The notes below the pieces were generated by a model. That model did not search any database. It had not been told where the DNA came from and saw only the letters and a list, made by a program, of their open reading frames with translations. From positions 13,500,494 through 13,564,493 of the forward strand of contig CM068590.1 in NCBI GenBank assembly GCA_035048485.1: a DNA stretch of 64,000 bases, in the 5' to 3' direction. The DNA is from Pteria penguin. Lineage: Eukaryota > Mollusca > Bivalvia > Pterioida > Pteriidae. A program made the translations under genes and the position numbers. Positions 1-14,094 of this stretch are shown here, piece by piece (position 1 is the stretch's first letter; every line of letters starts with the position of its first letter).

Positions 1-3000
1 ACAGCTATAGAAAGTCTGTGTATTACAGAATTCCTATTCAGAAGCGTGGTGACGTAATGCGACATAGCTGGATAGAGTTTGTGTATTACGTATTTCAAAA
101 GTCAAGTTAGCTCTATAATACCACTTAGATGACTACTATAGTAAGGACACAACGGAACTCAAATTTAAGTAAAACATACATATTGAGGGATTCCTTTATA
201 ATAGTCGATTAGATATTCCACGGGTAAAACGCAAGTAACTCGCGATTGAATTAATTGTGAGTTACTGCGCTTTCCCCGTTGAATATCACACAGCGGTGCT
301 GCAAATTCATCGCGTTTCTCTGATATTTTATCCCGACGCTCGGAGAAGATTAGTATATTGCGTTGTTTATCAGTAGCGGGTAGAGTGCAAAACAATGTTA
401 TTTTTGTTTAAGAATTCGAATTCAAATTCTTTCTCAAACTCTCGCTTTTATTCTTTGTTCATACGAAGAATAAGAAAATACATGAAAGTTACGCAAGTAA
501 GATATTTTTTTAAAAAAATCTTTAAATCGCTCACTTTCAAATACTGAGAAACATGTTTCATACTAAAATCGTTACGGAAAATCGTTTGGTAATGTTCTGG
601 AAACGATAAGACTAAAAATAAAAACAATTTGCAAATTACGTAATTATTTAAAATCTTTAAATTGAAATAGCGGCCAAACTAAAACAGATAGATATTATCG
701 GCCGATTAATGTTGTAAAGATATGGACCTAGAGAATATGACAGATAAAATTTGAATAGTCTAGCATTTAAAATAACGCTGTATGATGAAGAATTTAAAAT
801 TTAACTCATTGTTATGTAATGTTTTCGAAAACTCTTATTTTTGATTTTTTTTTTACTTAAACGGGTAACGGTGTCTTTGAGATTTTATAGCTACATTATA
901 AAATTTGTAGATAAATCCTCTTTTCAGAAAATGGAATTGAAAAATCGGGGTGAAATTTCGGCGATTTCCGACCCTCTCTCGATAGGGTCTACCAACGCTA
1001 GAGGGAAGGGGGCAAATATTTCGATGTTTTTGAAAATATCACTTAAAAGAGTAAACCCTTCTCACGTACTGTATGTTTTTTTCTTGATCATACGACGAAA
1101 AATAAGCAAGTTATGAAGCAATTACGTAACTAACCAAATTTATGAAAATCTTAAATTTCTCAATTAAAAATGGATAGAAAATGTTAAAAAAACAACCTCT
1201 GACACCATGAAATTGACATTCTAAATCGTTTTTTAATATTTTATTAATTTTATTAACGCTAAGACCTAAAATAAAAAAGTTTTAATGTTACGTAATGAGT
1301 TTAAAAACTTTAAACACAAATAGCGCCTTTACCGTAAAAGTTACATAATCGGCGTTAAGTTGGTTGTCAGGATATACACCTGTACAACATTATAAAGAAA
1401 GTTTGGGGAGTGTAGCTTAAATAATGAACATTTTATTGGAGAAAATTTAACTTATAATAGTTACCTAATCGGAGTTAATTCGGTTGTCAAGAACTACACC
1501 TGTACAACATCAAAAAGAAAATTTCAGAAATCTAGCTTGCATATTAAAAGTTATATTTGAGAAATTTTAAAAATTAAAAATTGTTATTTAATTTTACTCA
1601 GAACTTGAATTTTAGCAAAATTTTCTTTTAAATCTATCAGGTTTTGCTTTATTAGTAAGAAAAGCTGAGCAAAAATATTGACAGTGAAGCCGTTTCTGAG
1701 AAAATTGTAGTAAAAAAAGTGCTAAAAATAAAAAAAAAAAAAAAAAAAAAAATAATAATAATAATAATAATAACAAATGTAAAGAAAAAACCTTACAAAA
1801 ACAAAAGGTCTTCCGATGGAAATAAATTATTTCTGCAAAAATGGTAAAAATACAAATTGTTTAAACAGTGTACTTTTTCACACATTTAAATTTTATCCCT
1901 AGTTTGTTTGCTATCACGTGACTGCTATATATAGCAGATGTAGTATTAACAACAAACATTCAACAAGTGCAAGGGCATATTGCCCAATTTGGTAATAAAA
2001 TTTTGTTGTAAATAATTAATGGAAATCTATCAATAATATTTATAGCTGTGGCCAACTTCTGAGAGGCGTAATTGTGTGTAAATACTGTGATGGAATCGTT
2101 GAATGGTGTAGTCTTATAAGATATTGTCTAATTAAATTGAAATTCTGATAAAATCTTATAATCTAAAAGTTAGGCCCAGCAAGACGCATTTTAAATAGAT
2201 ATGTGGAATTACACAACAAACAGAGTTGATGAAAATGTTGCACTACAGTGTTTTTATTGGCATGTTGATTGTTGCAGTGTCTGCCGCCTCATATAATGCA
2301 CTGGGCCATAGTGACGTCACAATTACGTCATGTCATGTTTTGGCGGGTTTCCTGCAACATTATATAATTGTGTATTGCCTTAACACAACTGCTTAGTGTT
2401 CACATAAGAAGATCTTGTAGATGGTCTATTCGACGACCCGACTTTATTATGTTTATTTCCAATACTGAAATTTGAATGACTTGGTCAGATCTGTTGACCC
2501 ACTGGACATGTTTACTGGAGTGAGAACTAATCACTAATACTATCCAAAAAAAATCGCTGAAAACTCCAAAAAAATGAGTGATATTTCCGTCTGAAACTCC
2601 ACATATATTATCACAAACACATAATATAAGTCCAGTACAATTTTCGGAGTTTTATCTGCCGATAATACGTATTAGTAGCCAAAAATTTTCGAAGCGCCGC
2701 TAAACGCTACTGATATGCGCGCGCCATCTTAAACCCTCAATCTTGAAATTAAGTTCACGTGGAAATCTGCGTTAACACAAACGCGTGTGCTCAGCAGTCC
2801 TGAGCGCACGAGGAGAGCAAACTTCACGTTAACGCGACGTGAACATAACGTTATGTTAGGACTGCACCTCACTGTACATATATATACTATATCATCAAAT
2901 AATCTAAGATAAATATAGTTCATGTAATAGCATAATTTGCGGTCAATATATTCTTTAATTTGACATGAAAATATTTCTAGTAAAAGGATAATTTCAGATG

Positions 3001-4039
3001 TGTATTACATAAAATGGCATAGTCTGAAGAATTGTGGTCTCCCACTCTCGCGGTTCTATTAGTACGGGTGCAATAATCTGCGACATATTGTCATGCTAGT
3101 GCATGTCTACTTTAATCTGCAGAGGAACCTTGTGAAGTTTGATGATATTATACTAGATTCTAACTTAACTGAGAATTTATATTAGGTTTACACAAAACAA
3201 ATATGAAGGTTTAACTGTGCAAATGATTGTGATCCAGAATATCATATGGCATACTTGAAAAGGGACTTTATTTTTTCAAACAAAATTCTTGTACTGGCTA
3301 AAGAAATCCTATGAGAAGTTTATCAGTTAGTCCCAACGCCCTTAGAAACACGGAGTGCTGCTATTCGGGGAGGGACAAAGCATGATATGGATGTCTTATG
3401 TTTCTCATAACGGGATGTGTCTGAGCATTTTGATTGATGGAGTATAGTAGACATGACGCAGGAACTAGTTTTACTAAAGGTCGTTAACCCAATCGTAGAC
3501 GTAACTTATGAGTTTGCCTTTCACTAAACATCGTAGCTTACGTTAATGCGTACATTTACGTGTAAACCTATGCCCAGTAGCAGACATTACTTCGCACGTA
3601 AGCAGAATGGCGGCCGTTTTGTTGTTAGTTCAGAGACAAAATGAAGGTGCCTCGAGGAGAAAGCGTGGTTTGAGACAGCGGCAGCCCTAGACGCATTAAA
3701 TGACACACAACTTATTAGCTGATATAGGTTTCCACGCCATACCATAATATAAACGATAAACAGCTTAGACCGACAGCAAAGATATCTTACTCTATTCTCT
3801 CACAGTTACAGGTAATATTTTTATCTACAAATAAAAACAAATACTTCGGAAAGGTCTGATTACTATCAAAAGAAGATGATATCCCTGCGAATCAATATTC
3901 TGTAGATTTACAGTACTTGTTTCAATGCATTTGTCACTATCAGACTTTTTGAATTTCTAATTGCGTACATAACTACATAAATGCTATGCAATAATATATA
4001 CAACCTATCATGTATTTTGACATTTGTTCCATTGAAGGT
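1..4039. other. Intergenic, no gene seen
   Basis: AT-rich sequence with only short chance reading frames. A poly-A/AAT microsatellite lies at 1729-1772. Around 2750-2860 there is an imperfect inverted stretch rich in gttaac/cacgtg-type words, possibly a worn MITE, not resolvable by eye. No splice-bounded exon, tRNA or transposon protein was recognised. Confidence 0.6.
1729..1772. repeat. poly-A / (AAT)n microsatellite
   Basis: An uninterrupted A tract runs into repeated AAT units. It could be the tail of a decayed retroelement, but no recognisable body precedes it. Confidence 0.85.
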
Positions 4040-4044
4040 TATTC

Positions 4045-4450
4045 TATTAAGAAGGGGAAACACTATTCAGTGTAAAATAGAAAAGTAACTGGTGCCACAA
4101 AACTGGCACTAATAACAAGTATACTTTGCTTTTCGAAGGCAACCACCGTATAAAACCTATTTAACCGATAATCACAGTTGTTTTCTATGTGTAAAAGTAA
4201 TTCACATAACAAATTGCCAACGCCCATCCTTTGTTATCAATATTCCAAATTCCAAATTTCTTTTTTCAATAAATATTGCAAGTTTCATCAAAATAATCAT
4301 TCTATTAACAAAGATTAAAATTATAAATAATAAGATTAATAATTACTTTTTCTGTAGAGGTATAGCAGTAAAACCGATTTATCAACTTTGTAAAATATGA
4401 TACAGTTAGTAAATCGATTTCATCTCCATAGAAGAATGTTACTCGTGACT
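4045..4450 (+). repeat. Decayed dispersed repeat (related to 41.85-42.32 kb)
   Basis: The stretch shares ordered blocks with 41,850-42,320: a 'cgtataaa(a/g)cctatttaac' block, 'aagtttcatcaaaa', and a block reading 'gaggtatag(c/a)agtaaaaccgattta'. The preceding block ('gtaactggtgccacaaaactggcac') recurs at about 7530-7565. No coding content. Probably a non-autonomous DNA element; ends are not defined. Confidence 0.5.
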
Positions 4451-7400
4451 ATTAAGTCAATAATCTAATATATCTTATGGAGCTACTATATTCACATTTG
4501 TAAAGCCATATGTGTTCGAATCCAAGACGAGAATATAAATATTAAATCAATTCTTTGGGTTTCTTCGTAGCTATAATGTTTATGATATATTAAATTGTGT
4601 GTTTGTCTTTATTATTTTTAAATAGATGTACATTATAAAGAGATACAAAGACCAAAACACTGCCTAGTTTAGCTATTTCTTTTTCAGCGTATCTATGCAT
4701 GTGGACAGAATAGTAAAATTTCTAACATCATTTTGTTATGTAAATTCGTAGATATGTTTCGCAAAGAGTGGTTAGAACACATGAGTATACATTACTGTTA
4801 CGGTTGAAAAATATTTTTCAATGAAGTATGCTACTAAACATTATATTTGTATTATAGATGTCATCACATCAGTGGAGGATATCTGCCATTTAATCCTCTT
4901 CAGTGCACACTTATCACTGAGACTCGCTTCAGGTTCTATATTAAGGCATTATGCGATAAAATTATCTCTATTACATGATGACAGAGTAACGATGCACCAC
5001 AACAACAAAAATCACCGAGGAGCAGTTTCACAATCAGCACATGAAATAAGACAACAAGTTGTATATAGATTTTAATTAAATTTAACAATGGTTGAAAGAC
5101 ATATCACTCTATTTGAAAACTACTCTTTTTTACTATTAACTATTCTGTCTAATGTCTATACTTTTTTGCCCTGTTTTCAATTCTATTATTTCCTCGATTT
5201 CACTGTCTTAAAAAATAAAAGAAAAAACATCTTTATTTATTTCTTTTTGGTATTCATTTACTAGAAATGATTTATAAATTGATAATCTATTTAATATTGT
5301 AAAATTTGATACTGAAAAATACTTACATTTTAATAAGAAAAAAGTTTCAGGTGATCTATCATTTTCCACCTTCATGTAAAAGGTAGTAAATGGGAAATGG
5401 TTGTGGACAATTCCGCCACACACGCATATACATCGTTACATTTGGTTACATTTACCACACTTATATCCCTTTCATTTTCTGTAATGAATTTATACATTAT
5501 CAAATATTAATGGATTAATAGATTGTCATAAATTATCTTATATCTTGTATATTACACATCTTGATATGGTTGAATCTAACTTGCGACAAACATGCAACTA
5601 GAATTTAATCTTTAACATTATACCTCCTTGGAGTTAATTATTCACAATATGCTTGTTTCCATATTTTAATGTCTCATCAAAAGTACTTATTAAGTGTGAT
5701 TTGTTCTATTTATGAAACCGGCAATAAACTTTATAAAAATAAGTTGGAGAAAAATGTTCTATTACATTTTTGTAAATCTACCCTAAGCTTTTATTACGCT
5801 GTTTGTATTATTTACCTACACACTAGTATCTGCACCCTCATCTATGGTATACATGGCCTTAAATGAATTATTGCTTAAGAGCTGAATATACTAAACAGCA
5901 TAATTAAGTTTTAACATCTTTCATTGTGATATAAGCTAGTCCTGAGGTTTAAGCTAAAGTGCTATTGGAATGCTGGGGTATTTTGCTTTTTCTTAAAATT
6001 CTAATTGAATTCTAATAAACTTTATAATGAAAACTCCGACGAAACAAATAGTTTGCAGAACAATTGACTCTTAACATATGGGTCCGTGGTTCGAATCCAG
6101 CAATAAGTTGGCCGGACTGACACTAGCAATACATGTCCTTACATAAAATGTAACTTATAACTATATTTACGTATTACTTTCTTGAAATTCACCGAAAGCA
6201 AAATATAATTATTATACTTGAATATTTTTTTCAATATTGATGAAAATATTTTTACCTACATACTTATATCTGACTCCCATTGGTTGAAGATGAAGACAGT
6301 GTGAAGGTCAACTACAAGTTTCTACTCTCTTTTTTGTTGAGGGACCCCTTTTTTAACTGGCTATGCGAGTCCCATAAACGCTCTTCTTGGTTGATACCAT
6401 AGTCCGCCTACATGTGAAGATGCGATTGGTTATGTAAAGTATGTAATTTAAAACGCAGGCTTAATATACATGCAAGACATTTATCATTGCGAATGCTGAG
6501 GGTATATCACTTCAGTGATTAATTTTAAGATTTTTATAGATATTTTCGATGGTGCATTGTCTTGGTCATCTAGTGAATGGCTGCAAGACGATATTAGGTC
6601 ACAGGATAATTTAAACCTCAATGAATAGGAGGGTGTAGTACCTTCCTACATATATAAGATATATAGTATACACAAATGTGCTGCTGTAACGGTGTATATT
6701 TTTAACATCAGCCAATATAAAATGTGGGTATCATTTTCTCTTCAATTACCTAAAAATTGTTATCTTACTAATCATAAAATATATGAGTAGATAAAACGTA
6801 TGTGTATATTAGAAGATCATTTTTGCAGTAGATTCTTGACTACAGAAACTGACTGCAAGCCTATTCATGGTTTATGTAGAACATATCAGCACTATTCAGT
6901 TGTAATTTTGAAACTCAGGACAAATATCCACCTTCGTAAACGCTTGCTTACGCAAGCGTACCACAGCTAATATTGCCTCCGCCATGCCCATCACAAAAGG
7001 TAAATCGTTTAATTTTTTGGCGTCCTAGAAGAGGAAAGAAGAGAAATAGAGTCGATTTATATTTATTTAAATTTATACGAAATATAAGTGTCAGTCAACA
7101 TTCATTTATTTTCAGTTAATAAGCAACACTGATTAACAATTAAAAATTCCTTTTTCTTTTTTAACAGTTGATACAGTTCATGTGTAGAAAATTAAAATGT
7201 CATGGAATGTCTCAATGAAATGTATAATTTCAGAGTAGCTAGAAACACCAAATAAAGTAATCATAATAATGTATAAACGCCGCAAACTACATTATATTAT
7301 AAAATTATACATTATACATTATATCATAATAATGTATAAACGTCGCAAACTACATCATATCATAAAATTACATTTTTATATTATATCTAATTACAATTTA

Positions 7401-7500
7401 TCGTTTATTTTTTTCAATATTGTAACTGGTTAAATGATTTAATTGCTTATAAAAGAAATTCACAAAGAAACAGTTATGTTGTTTATGTATGTATTATTAA
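4451..7500. other. Intergenic, no gene seen
   Basis: AT-rich, no supported gene. At about 6080-6110 there is an isolated B-box-like word (ggttcgaatcc), perhaps a SINE head remnant. A direct duplication with period 63 lies at 7261-7306 and 7324-7370. Confidence 0.55.
7261..7370. repeat. Two-copy tandem duplication, 63 bp period
   Basis: Two near-identical copies of a block beginning 'tcataataatgtataaacg' sit at 7261-7306 and 7324-7370, separated by an ATTATAC-rich spacer. Confidence 0.75.
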
Positions 7501-7589
7501 GGGAGCGCAGTATTCTATTGTAATGTAAAATACGAAGGTAACTGGTGTCGCAAGACTATGGCACTAACAACAATGTAACACAGTAGACA

Positions 7590-7695
7590 TTCACATATCT
7601 CTGAAATTCAGAAGTGAGACCAGGTGTCCGGGAGGAGTGAGAGTCTGTCGTTTGGTTAGCCTCAGTAGCTGTGAATGCTCTTAAATACAGACGAA
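7590..7695 (-). repeat. PLE 3'-UTR fossil
   Basis: The reverse strand resembles the 3' UTR of the PLE copies at 18.7 and 60.4 kb: a caacagg(a)-gac-ctcactc-type block followed by 'gacacctggtctcactt'. No reverse-transcriptase sequence adjoins it, so it is a short 3' remnant or an independent repeat sharing this core. Confidence 0.45.
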
Positions 7696-7699
7696 ACCA

Positions 7700-9400
7700 A
7701 GATAGTATATATACATACATGAATGTAAACAGACATGTAGAGAGTGCCACAGCCATACAATATCAGGAAAAGGGTATAATAACTCCAAAGTCAAACCTTC
7801 CCCCGGGAACTTTTTTCACGAGCTAGTAACATATCATTATATGTAGTTAGATGTTATAAAGAAGTAAAGCGTTTCGATCGAGAGTGTCATGTTGGTAATT
7901 TTGAAGTGTTTCATGTTTGACCTCATATGTGAATGTATGACAGTCGACCTGGTGAAAGATTTCTCAAATTCTTCTACGAGTTTGATTATGGAAGACAGCG
8001 GAAAGCAATATCTCGCTATTAAAATTTCGACGTCGATATATTTAGGTAGACTTTTGTAGTCCGTTCGTGTTCTATGTTCGGTCACGACATTCTTCCTCTT
8101 CTTATAGATGCATTTATATTGTTTGAAATTCCTATTGCTAACAATGGAGCAATCCGTCTTTCCACTCTTCCTGTCGTTGTTACCAATACCTTGACTTCAG
8201 TATAGAAAATTGGACTTAAGAATGGATTTGTTTGTCTTGAAGTTATGACCAAATTTACACTTCAGTATAAGAGTAAGGTGTTTTGTGAACAGCTCCTTTC
8301 TCCTTAAGTCTAAGAGTTCATCCTGTTTCTTTGTAAACAAAATGCCTAGACTGGAGGGAAACGTGCCATTTTACTGGTGTAAATTACATTGATGAGCGTA
8401 CTTCACTACCCTACAAGCTACAAACACATTCATATAAGCTAACTGTATAAAATTGAAACTTTATCAATAAAGACATCAGTGTATTTACTTTTCTGTAAAC
8501 TGATTTCATGCAGTCTTTTTGTCTTGCTTGTGATCGTCGGTGAAAATTTCTCCCTGTTGACCTTGGCAGATGAAAGAAATTCATCTGCCAATTCCCCATT
8601 TCGTCCAGTTCGGTTTTTTCATTTCACACTTCCTTGTTTTTCTTAACAGACGAAAACAAATTCGAAGGTGAAATTACACATAACACAATATTGATTTCTC
8701 TTTGTTAAGAAATTGTCCGTCTGCTTGTTAAAGCGTTTTAGTCATAGAATACGACCGACACTACGTTCAAACCTACGTTTACAAGTGGACTTGCATTTTA
8801 TAGTAAAATGCAACTTAAGTACACGTAGGTTTACGTCTACGTCTACGTTTAAGTATAAGTCTACGACTTTTAGGAAAACTCGCTCCAGGCACGTCGAGTC
8901 ATAGCCGTAAGAAGTGGCCCTATATAAATGATAGGGCAATATTTCCTAACGTTGCATAAACGTGCAATTTTGATAAACGGAATGGTCCACACGATTCTCT
9001 GCATTTCGGCATCAAATATCTTAAATAAATAACAATTAAGCAAACGATCGGCAATAATAAAGTACACTCCATCTCTCATCTGAAAGCTCCACACAGATTT
9101 TTCTAACCTGTGCCAATTTGCCGGTTTGTTCATACCCTTTGGAATACTAACATCGTCCTATACTTATGAATTATCATGAAGATATCCCTCTCTTGGTCGA
9201 TATTTTTAATCACGTACACATGTATGAATTTTTTAGCATTAAAGTGTATCCATTTTTTATGAATCTACATATTTATTTGTATATATTTACAGGATTTGCT
9301 TTATTTTAACATACATTACCTTTATTATGTCAGAATTGAGGATATAGAGAGGAACATTAGTTACCAATCAACGGAGACAAGACATGTACAAGGTTATTAT
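7700..9400. other. Intergenic, no gene seen
   Basis: Only short overlapping frames on both strands, none resembling a known protein. Contains a long hairpin centred on 8802 (listed separately). Confidence 0.55.
8769..8832. repeat. 64-bp palindrome / hairpin
   Basis: A perfect 10-bp inner stem (ttgcatttta / taaaatgcaa, 8791-8800 and 8804-8813) with a 3-nt loop is enclosed by an outer 10-bp perfect stem (aaacctacgt / acgtaggttt, 8769-8778 and 8823-8832). The layout is symmetric around 8802. It may be the centre of a MITE. Confidence 0.7.
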
Positions 9401-9418
9401 AATCTGGTTTTTTCATTT

Positions 9419-9524
9419 TTATTCTTATTATTTTCACTGTTATTATTATTATTACTATTATTATTATTATTATTACTATTATTATTATTATTATTACTAT
9501 TATTATTATTATTATTATTATTAT

Positions 9525-9566
<42 letters not shown>

Positions 9567-9590
9567 AAGTTATTATTATTAGTAGTAGTT
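9419..9590. repeat. (ATT)n-(AGT)n compound microsatellite
   Basis: ATT units with occasional ACT variants give way to about 15 AGT units, then more ATT/AGT. It abuts the SINE head that begins at about 9589. Confidence 0.95.
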
Positions 9591-9745
9591 GGCCGGTATG
9601 GTCTAGTGGATAAGGTGCTCGGCTCCTGATTGATAGGTCCATTGCAAAGGTCTATTTTATGCAATGCACCAGGAAGATGCTGTCACCAAAAAACGTGAAA
9701 TTATCCTGTGTCCGGCGCCATAAACTGAGAATATACTTAAGTCAT
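9589..9745 (+). mobile_element. tRNA-derived SINE
   Basis: The head reads 'ggccggtatggtctagtgga' followed by taaggtgctcggc, an A-box-like polymerase III promoter element. The B-box region (gataggtcc) is worn. A tRNA-unrelated body follows, with 'gtccggcgccataaa' near its 3' end. No clear target-site duplication, in part because a microsatellite adjoins the 5' end. Confidence 0.6.
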
Positions 9746-9902
9746 AATTTCAAATTCTTGTGTTCAACAATGAATAAATAACTAAGATTTCGATTTTATT
9801 GAGTCTTATTCTATCAATAAAGAAAATGCAACTACTCTGCATGACAATTTATTTAAATGTTTGATAATGGAATATATTAAAATGAAATTAATGACTCATT
9901 AA

Positions 9903-9927
9903 TTATTAATATTATTATTATTATTAA

Positions 9928-9978
<51 letters not shown>

Positions 9979-9992
9979 TATTATTATTATTT
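9903..9992. repeat. (ATT)n microsatellite
   Basis: Long ATT run with a few ACT and AAT interruptions. Confidence 0.95.
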
Positions 9993-10334
9993 CAACATAA
10001 TTACAACTACTAACCATCGACAGAAACACTTGTCTTGAAAACTTTTCTTCTAAAATGTTTTGGTTTTTACTATTATATTAATTAGAATAATGTTCTTTCA
10101 AAATTCTACGCGTGTGTTTGTGTGAACGCGTTCTTACTATTATTTAATTTACAAATCAAATTTAAATTATATATACTAGCGCAAACAAGACACTTTGAAG
10201 TTAAGTAATTTCATTAATAGATTCATATGCAAAATATTATATATATTATTATCTCCTTTAATGCATTGATTTTCAATTCAAACATGAGATCACGGATTAT
10301 GTTCATTATGGTTGATACGAACAGCCACTGAAGA

Positions 10335-10905
10335 TAAGGGGGGTGCAAAAACTTTTTGATAGTGTGTATGACCGCAATTTGCACCGATGCATTCTTCACC
10401 CTTAGGACGCATTGAACGAATCAGGTTATGCACAAATGCCAGAGGAATGTTTCGCATTATGCGCTATAAAGAACGACTTAACATATCCAACGTAGCAGAC
10501 AGTTTAGTTCTTCATAAAGACGTCGTTCCATTTCATTCCTAACAATTTCTCTTGGCTATAAATCCGGTGACATCGCAGGCCATTGTAGGACAGTCACTTT
10601 GCTGCTGTTGATAGTGACGACGCTTGGTGCGTGCAGTCGTGCGTTTTCCTGCTGCAAAATGTCCTTACGTTGATTGTTGTGATAAATGGAATGATACGCT
10701 GATGTATAATCCCGTCACGGCAAAGTTCGCCTGATATACAGCGCTCCCTTCGCTAGACTGGCGGCGCTGAATGACATAGGCATCAAATGTAACGTTCTCT
10801 TGCACAACGGTGAACTCTAACACCTAACACGCCACTGCTTTCGAGAGGAAATCTCGACTCGTCCGTAATTTGAATTTCCGCACCAACAGCAAGTTTACCT
10901 CTGAA
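10335..10905 (-). pseudogene. Tc1/mariner transposase fragment
   Basis: This would be the C-terminal two thirds of a DD(34)D/E cut-and-paste transposase. On the minus strand the conserved blocks occur in order but in different frames: DESRF (about 10,850), an LQQENARLHAP block equivalent to the usual FQQDNARPH (about 10,640-10,675), VLQWPAMSPDL (about 10,560-10,590), a degenerate NEMERRL with the third acidic residue, and the C-terminal EECI-ANCGHTHY block (about 10,340-10,390). Several frameshifts and stops break it and no ATG-bounded frame survives. The N-terminal paired-like HTH is not visible and terminal repeats were not found. Family identity rests on motif order; it is clearly dead. 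Confidence 0.75.
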
Positions 10906-11125
10906 CAGATCCATTTTATTATATTGTCTTCATAAAGCGTCTACAGTGTTAATATGAACTCCATATGGCTTTTAGATAAAGCACGTACATGTAAACGATA
11001 ATTTTTAATTATCTGACGCATCCCTGAAACAAAATGTCATTCCAAAAACCAATCTTCCTCTGTTTCAATACATTGAAAACTGTCAATAAATGCAAGAAAT
11101 TCTAATCGTCTACAAGTCACGTGTC

Positions 11126-12470
<1,345 letters not shown>

Positions 12471-12472
12471 AG

Positions 12473-13852
12473 GTGGACATAAGGAGTGAAGCTCAACTCA
12501 TAGAAAAAATAAAGAAAAACAAAGACGGGATTTTGCACCTAACGGTAAAGAGGGAACCATGTTGCAACATCAAATATTGCAACATTAAATATTGCAAGAT
12601 CGAATATTTCCATCATTATTTGATATATGACACCTGTTTTGAGGATGGCGACAACAAATTGATGGGAGTACATGTAGCAGAGTATAGCGGGAACGTTATA
12701 GGTACTGGTTTTGGAGAAGTGACAACGAAGTATTATGAAGTAAATGATGCAGATGAAAAGAGACAGGATGGTCCAAAAGAGGAGGTTGGAGTAGACAACA
12801 TAAAATCTCTTTTTAACAATAAAAGTGAATGTAAATGCACAATAGTAAAAATTGTCAAAGACCAAAAAGCCCGAGACCAAATTCTCTCACGAATCATAGA
12901 AAGGAAAGGTTTACGGCTTTATAGTGCAGAAGACAATAATTGTGAACATTTTGCTAGGTATGCTATGTACGGAGTTACCACTGAAATAGATCAATCTTTC
13001 CGCTGCGGAAAGGCATGTGCTGATATTTTTTTACTAAACGGAAAATCGATTAGTTTATTTCTCTGTTTGCTAATTGCTGTGATTGGTGCTGCTGTCGGCA
13101 CGTATATTCGCCGTGTATATCTGGAAGTGGTGATTGCTGCTTTTGTATTGAAAATAGAGGGCTCAAGTAATTATACTAATGCATGTGAGGGCTTGGGTAA
13201 AAACATTATAACAGCAGCTCAAAACCATTTAGAATCCGAAGAACACCTCCATATATACGACAACAATCCACAGGCTATCACGATAATTGAGAATGTCAAA
13301 AATGAAATGCTTAATATCGATCAGATTTGTAAAATTGCCAGAAATCTGGGATGTAAAGTTTTTTGGGTATGCACTGTTTCGTCCTCTCTAGCCTGGTTTC
13401 TCTTGCAATCTGCATATACAGCTATATATATAAAATATATGTTACTTCCCCTCAGAAGAGCCAATCAAAATAAGCTATTTTGTAAATTCTTATCATATGA
13501 AATTATTAGTGGAGTCTTTTCTGTAGGATGTACAAGTTTTGCGGCCTATCGAGCGCAGAGGGATATTCTTCGACCTGCCAGCAAGATTTTTCTTATTACT
13601 TCAGGAGTTTATATTGCTTCTCGAATAATTTGTGGGATTGCTATTGGTCTCAGTAGGCGTATTTGGTGTAATGAATCTGATTCTCAATGTTGTTCCACGA
13701 AATGTGATAAATATTGTTTAAAATACCGGTGTAATGTAAAACGTTGCAACAAAGCTCTGTCAAGTGTAGCCACAATTTGCATTTTGCTATTTATTGTTGG
13801 TTTAGTGTCATTGAACGTGGTATATTATAAATATTCTCTTCAAATATATTAA
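12473..13852 (+). CDS. LRAT-domain multi-pass membrane protein, 3' exon
   Basis: The exon encodes 459 residues, ends in TAA, and starts right after a splice acceptor; the codon before it is a stop and the first codon is GTG, so the initiator Met must come from an unseen upstream exon. The N-terminal part matches the LRAT/NlpC-P60 papain-like thiol acyltransferase fold: His48 in an FHHYLIYD block, His67 in MGVHVAEY and the catalytic Cys157 in the hallmark NCEHFARYAMYG. After about residue 190 come five likely membrane segments (191-211, 295-327, 338-358, 371-393, 430-451), with a Cys-rich loop at 399-425. Residues 31-45 are a triplicated CNIKY/CNIKY/CKIEY unit just before the active-site His. 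Family enzymes transfer or hydrolyse acyl groups on lipids at membranes; the substrate here is unknown. No transposon features or breaks: the best candidate for a live host gene. Confidence 0.8.
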   Translation: MDIRSEAQLIEKIKKNKDGILHLTVKREPCCNIKYCNIKYCKIEYFHHYLIYDTCFEDGDNKLMGVHVAEYSGNVIGTGFGEVTTKYYEVNDADEKRQDGPKEEVGVDNIKSLFNNKSECKCTIVKIVKDQKARDQILSRIIERKGLRLYSAEDNNCEHFARYAMYGVTTEIDQSFRCGKACADIFLLNGKSISLFLCLLIAVIGAAVGTYIRRVYLEVVIAAFVLKIEGSSNYTNACEGLGKNIITAAQNHLESEEHLHIYDNNPQAITIIENVKNEMLNIDQICKIARNLGCKVFWVCTVSSSLAWFLLQSAYTAIYIKYMLLPLRRANQNKLFCKFLSYEIISGVFSVGCTSFAAYRAQRDILRPASKIFLITSGVYIASRIICGIAIGLSRRIWCNESDSQCCSTKCDKYCLKYRCNVKRCNKALSSVATICILLFIVGLVSLNVVYYKYSLQIY

Positions 13853-13997
13853 GGCCATTGTATAGGGCAGACATGGTACATGTGATAAGTATTTTATTGA
13901 ACTCCAATTTTACCACCATGTTCACTTTGTAATTTCCTTTTAGCTTGCTGCGATCCAGTTACCTTTTGCGTCATTTCGTGAGGTGATTAAAAATAAT

Positions 13998-14003
13998 AAT
14001 AAA
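13998..14003 (+). terminator. Polyadenylation signal AATAAA
   Basis: Canonical hexamer 146 nt after the LRAT stop codon, on the same strand, in an AT-rich 3' flank. A plausible cleavage signal for that gene. Confidence 0.5.
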
Positions 14004-14094
14004 ATGAATACGCATTAAGAATCGATACTGCTTGTAAATATGCAGAATGAACAAAAACCAAAATGTAAAATTCTTTTACCGGATAAAACGGTAA

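Noticed and set aside
9296..9642. Frames with poly-L/poly-V and poly-N/poly-T runs
   Set aside because: Translation of the (ATT)n-(AGT)n microsatellite on both strands.
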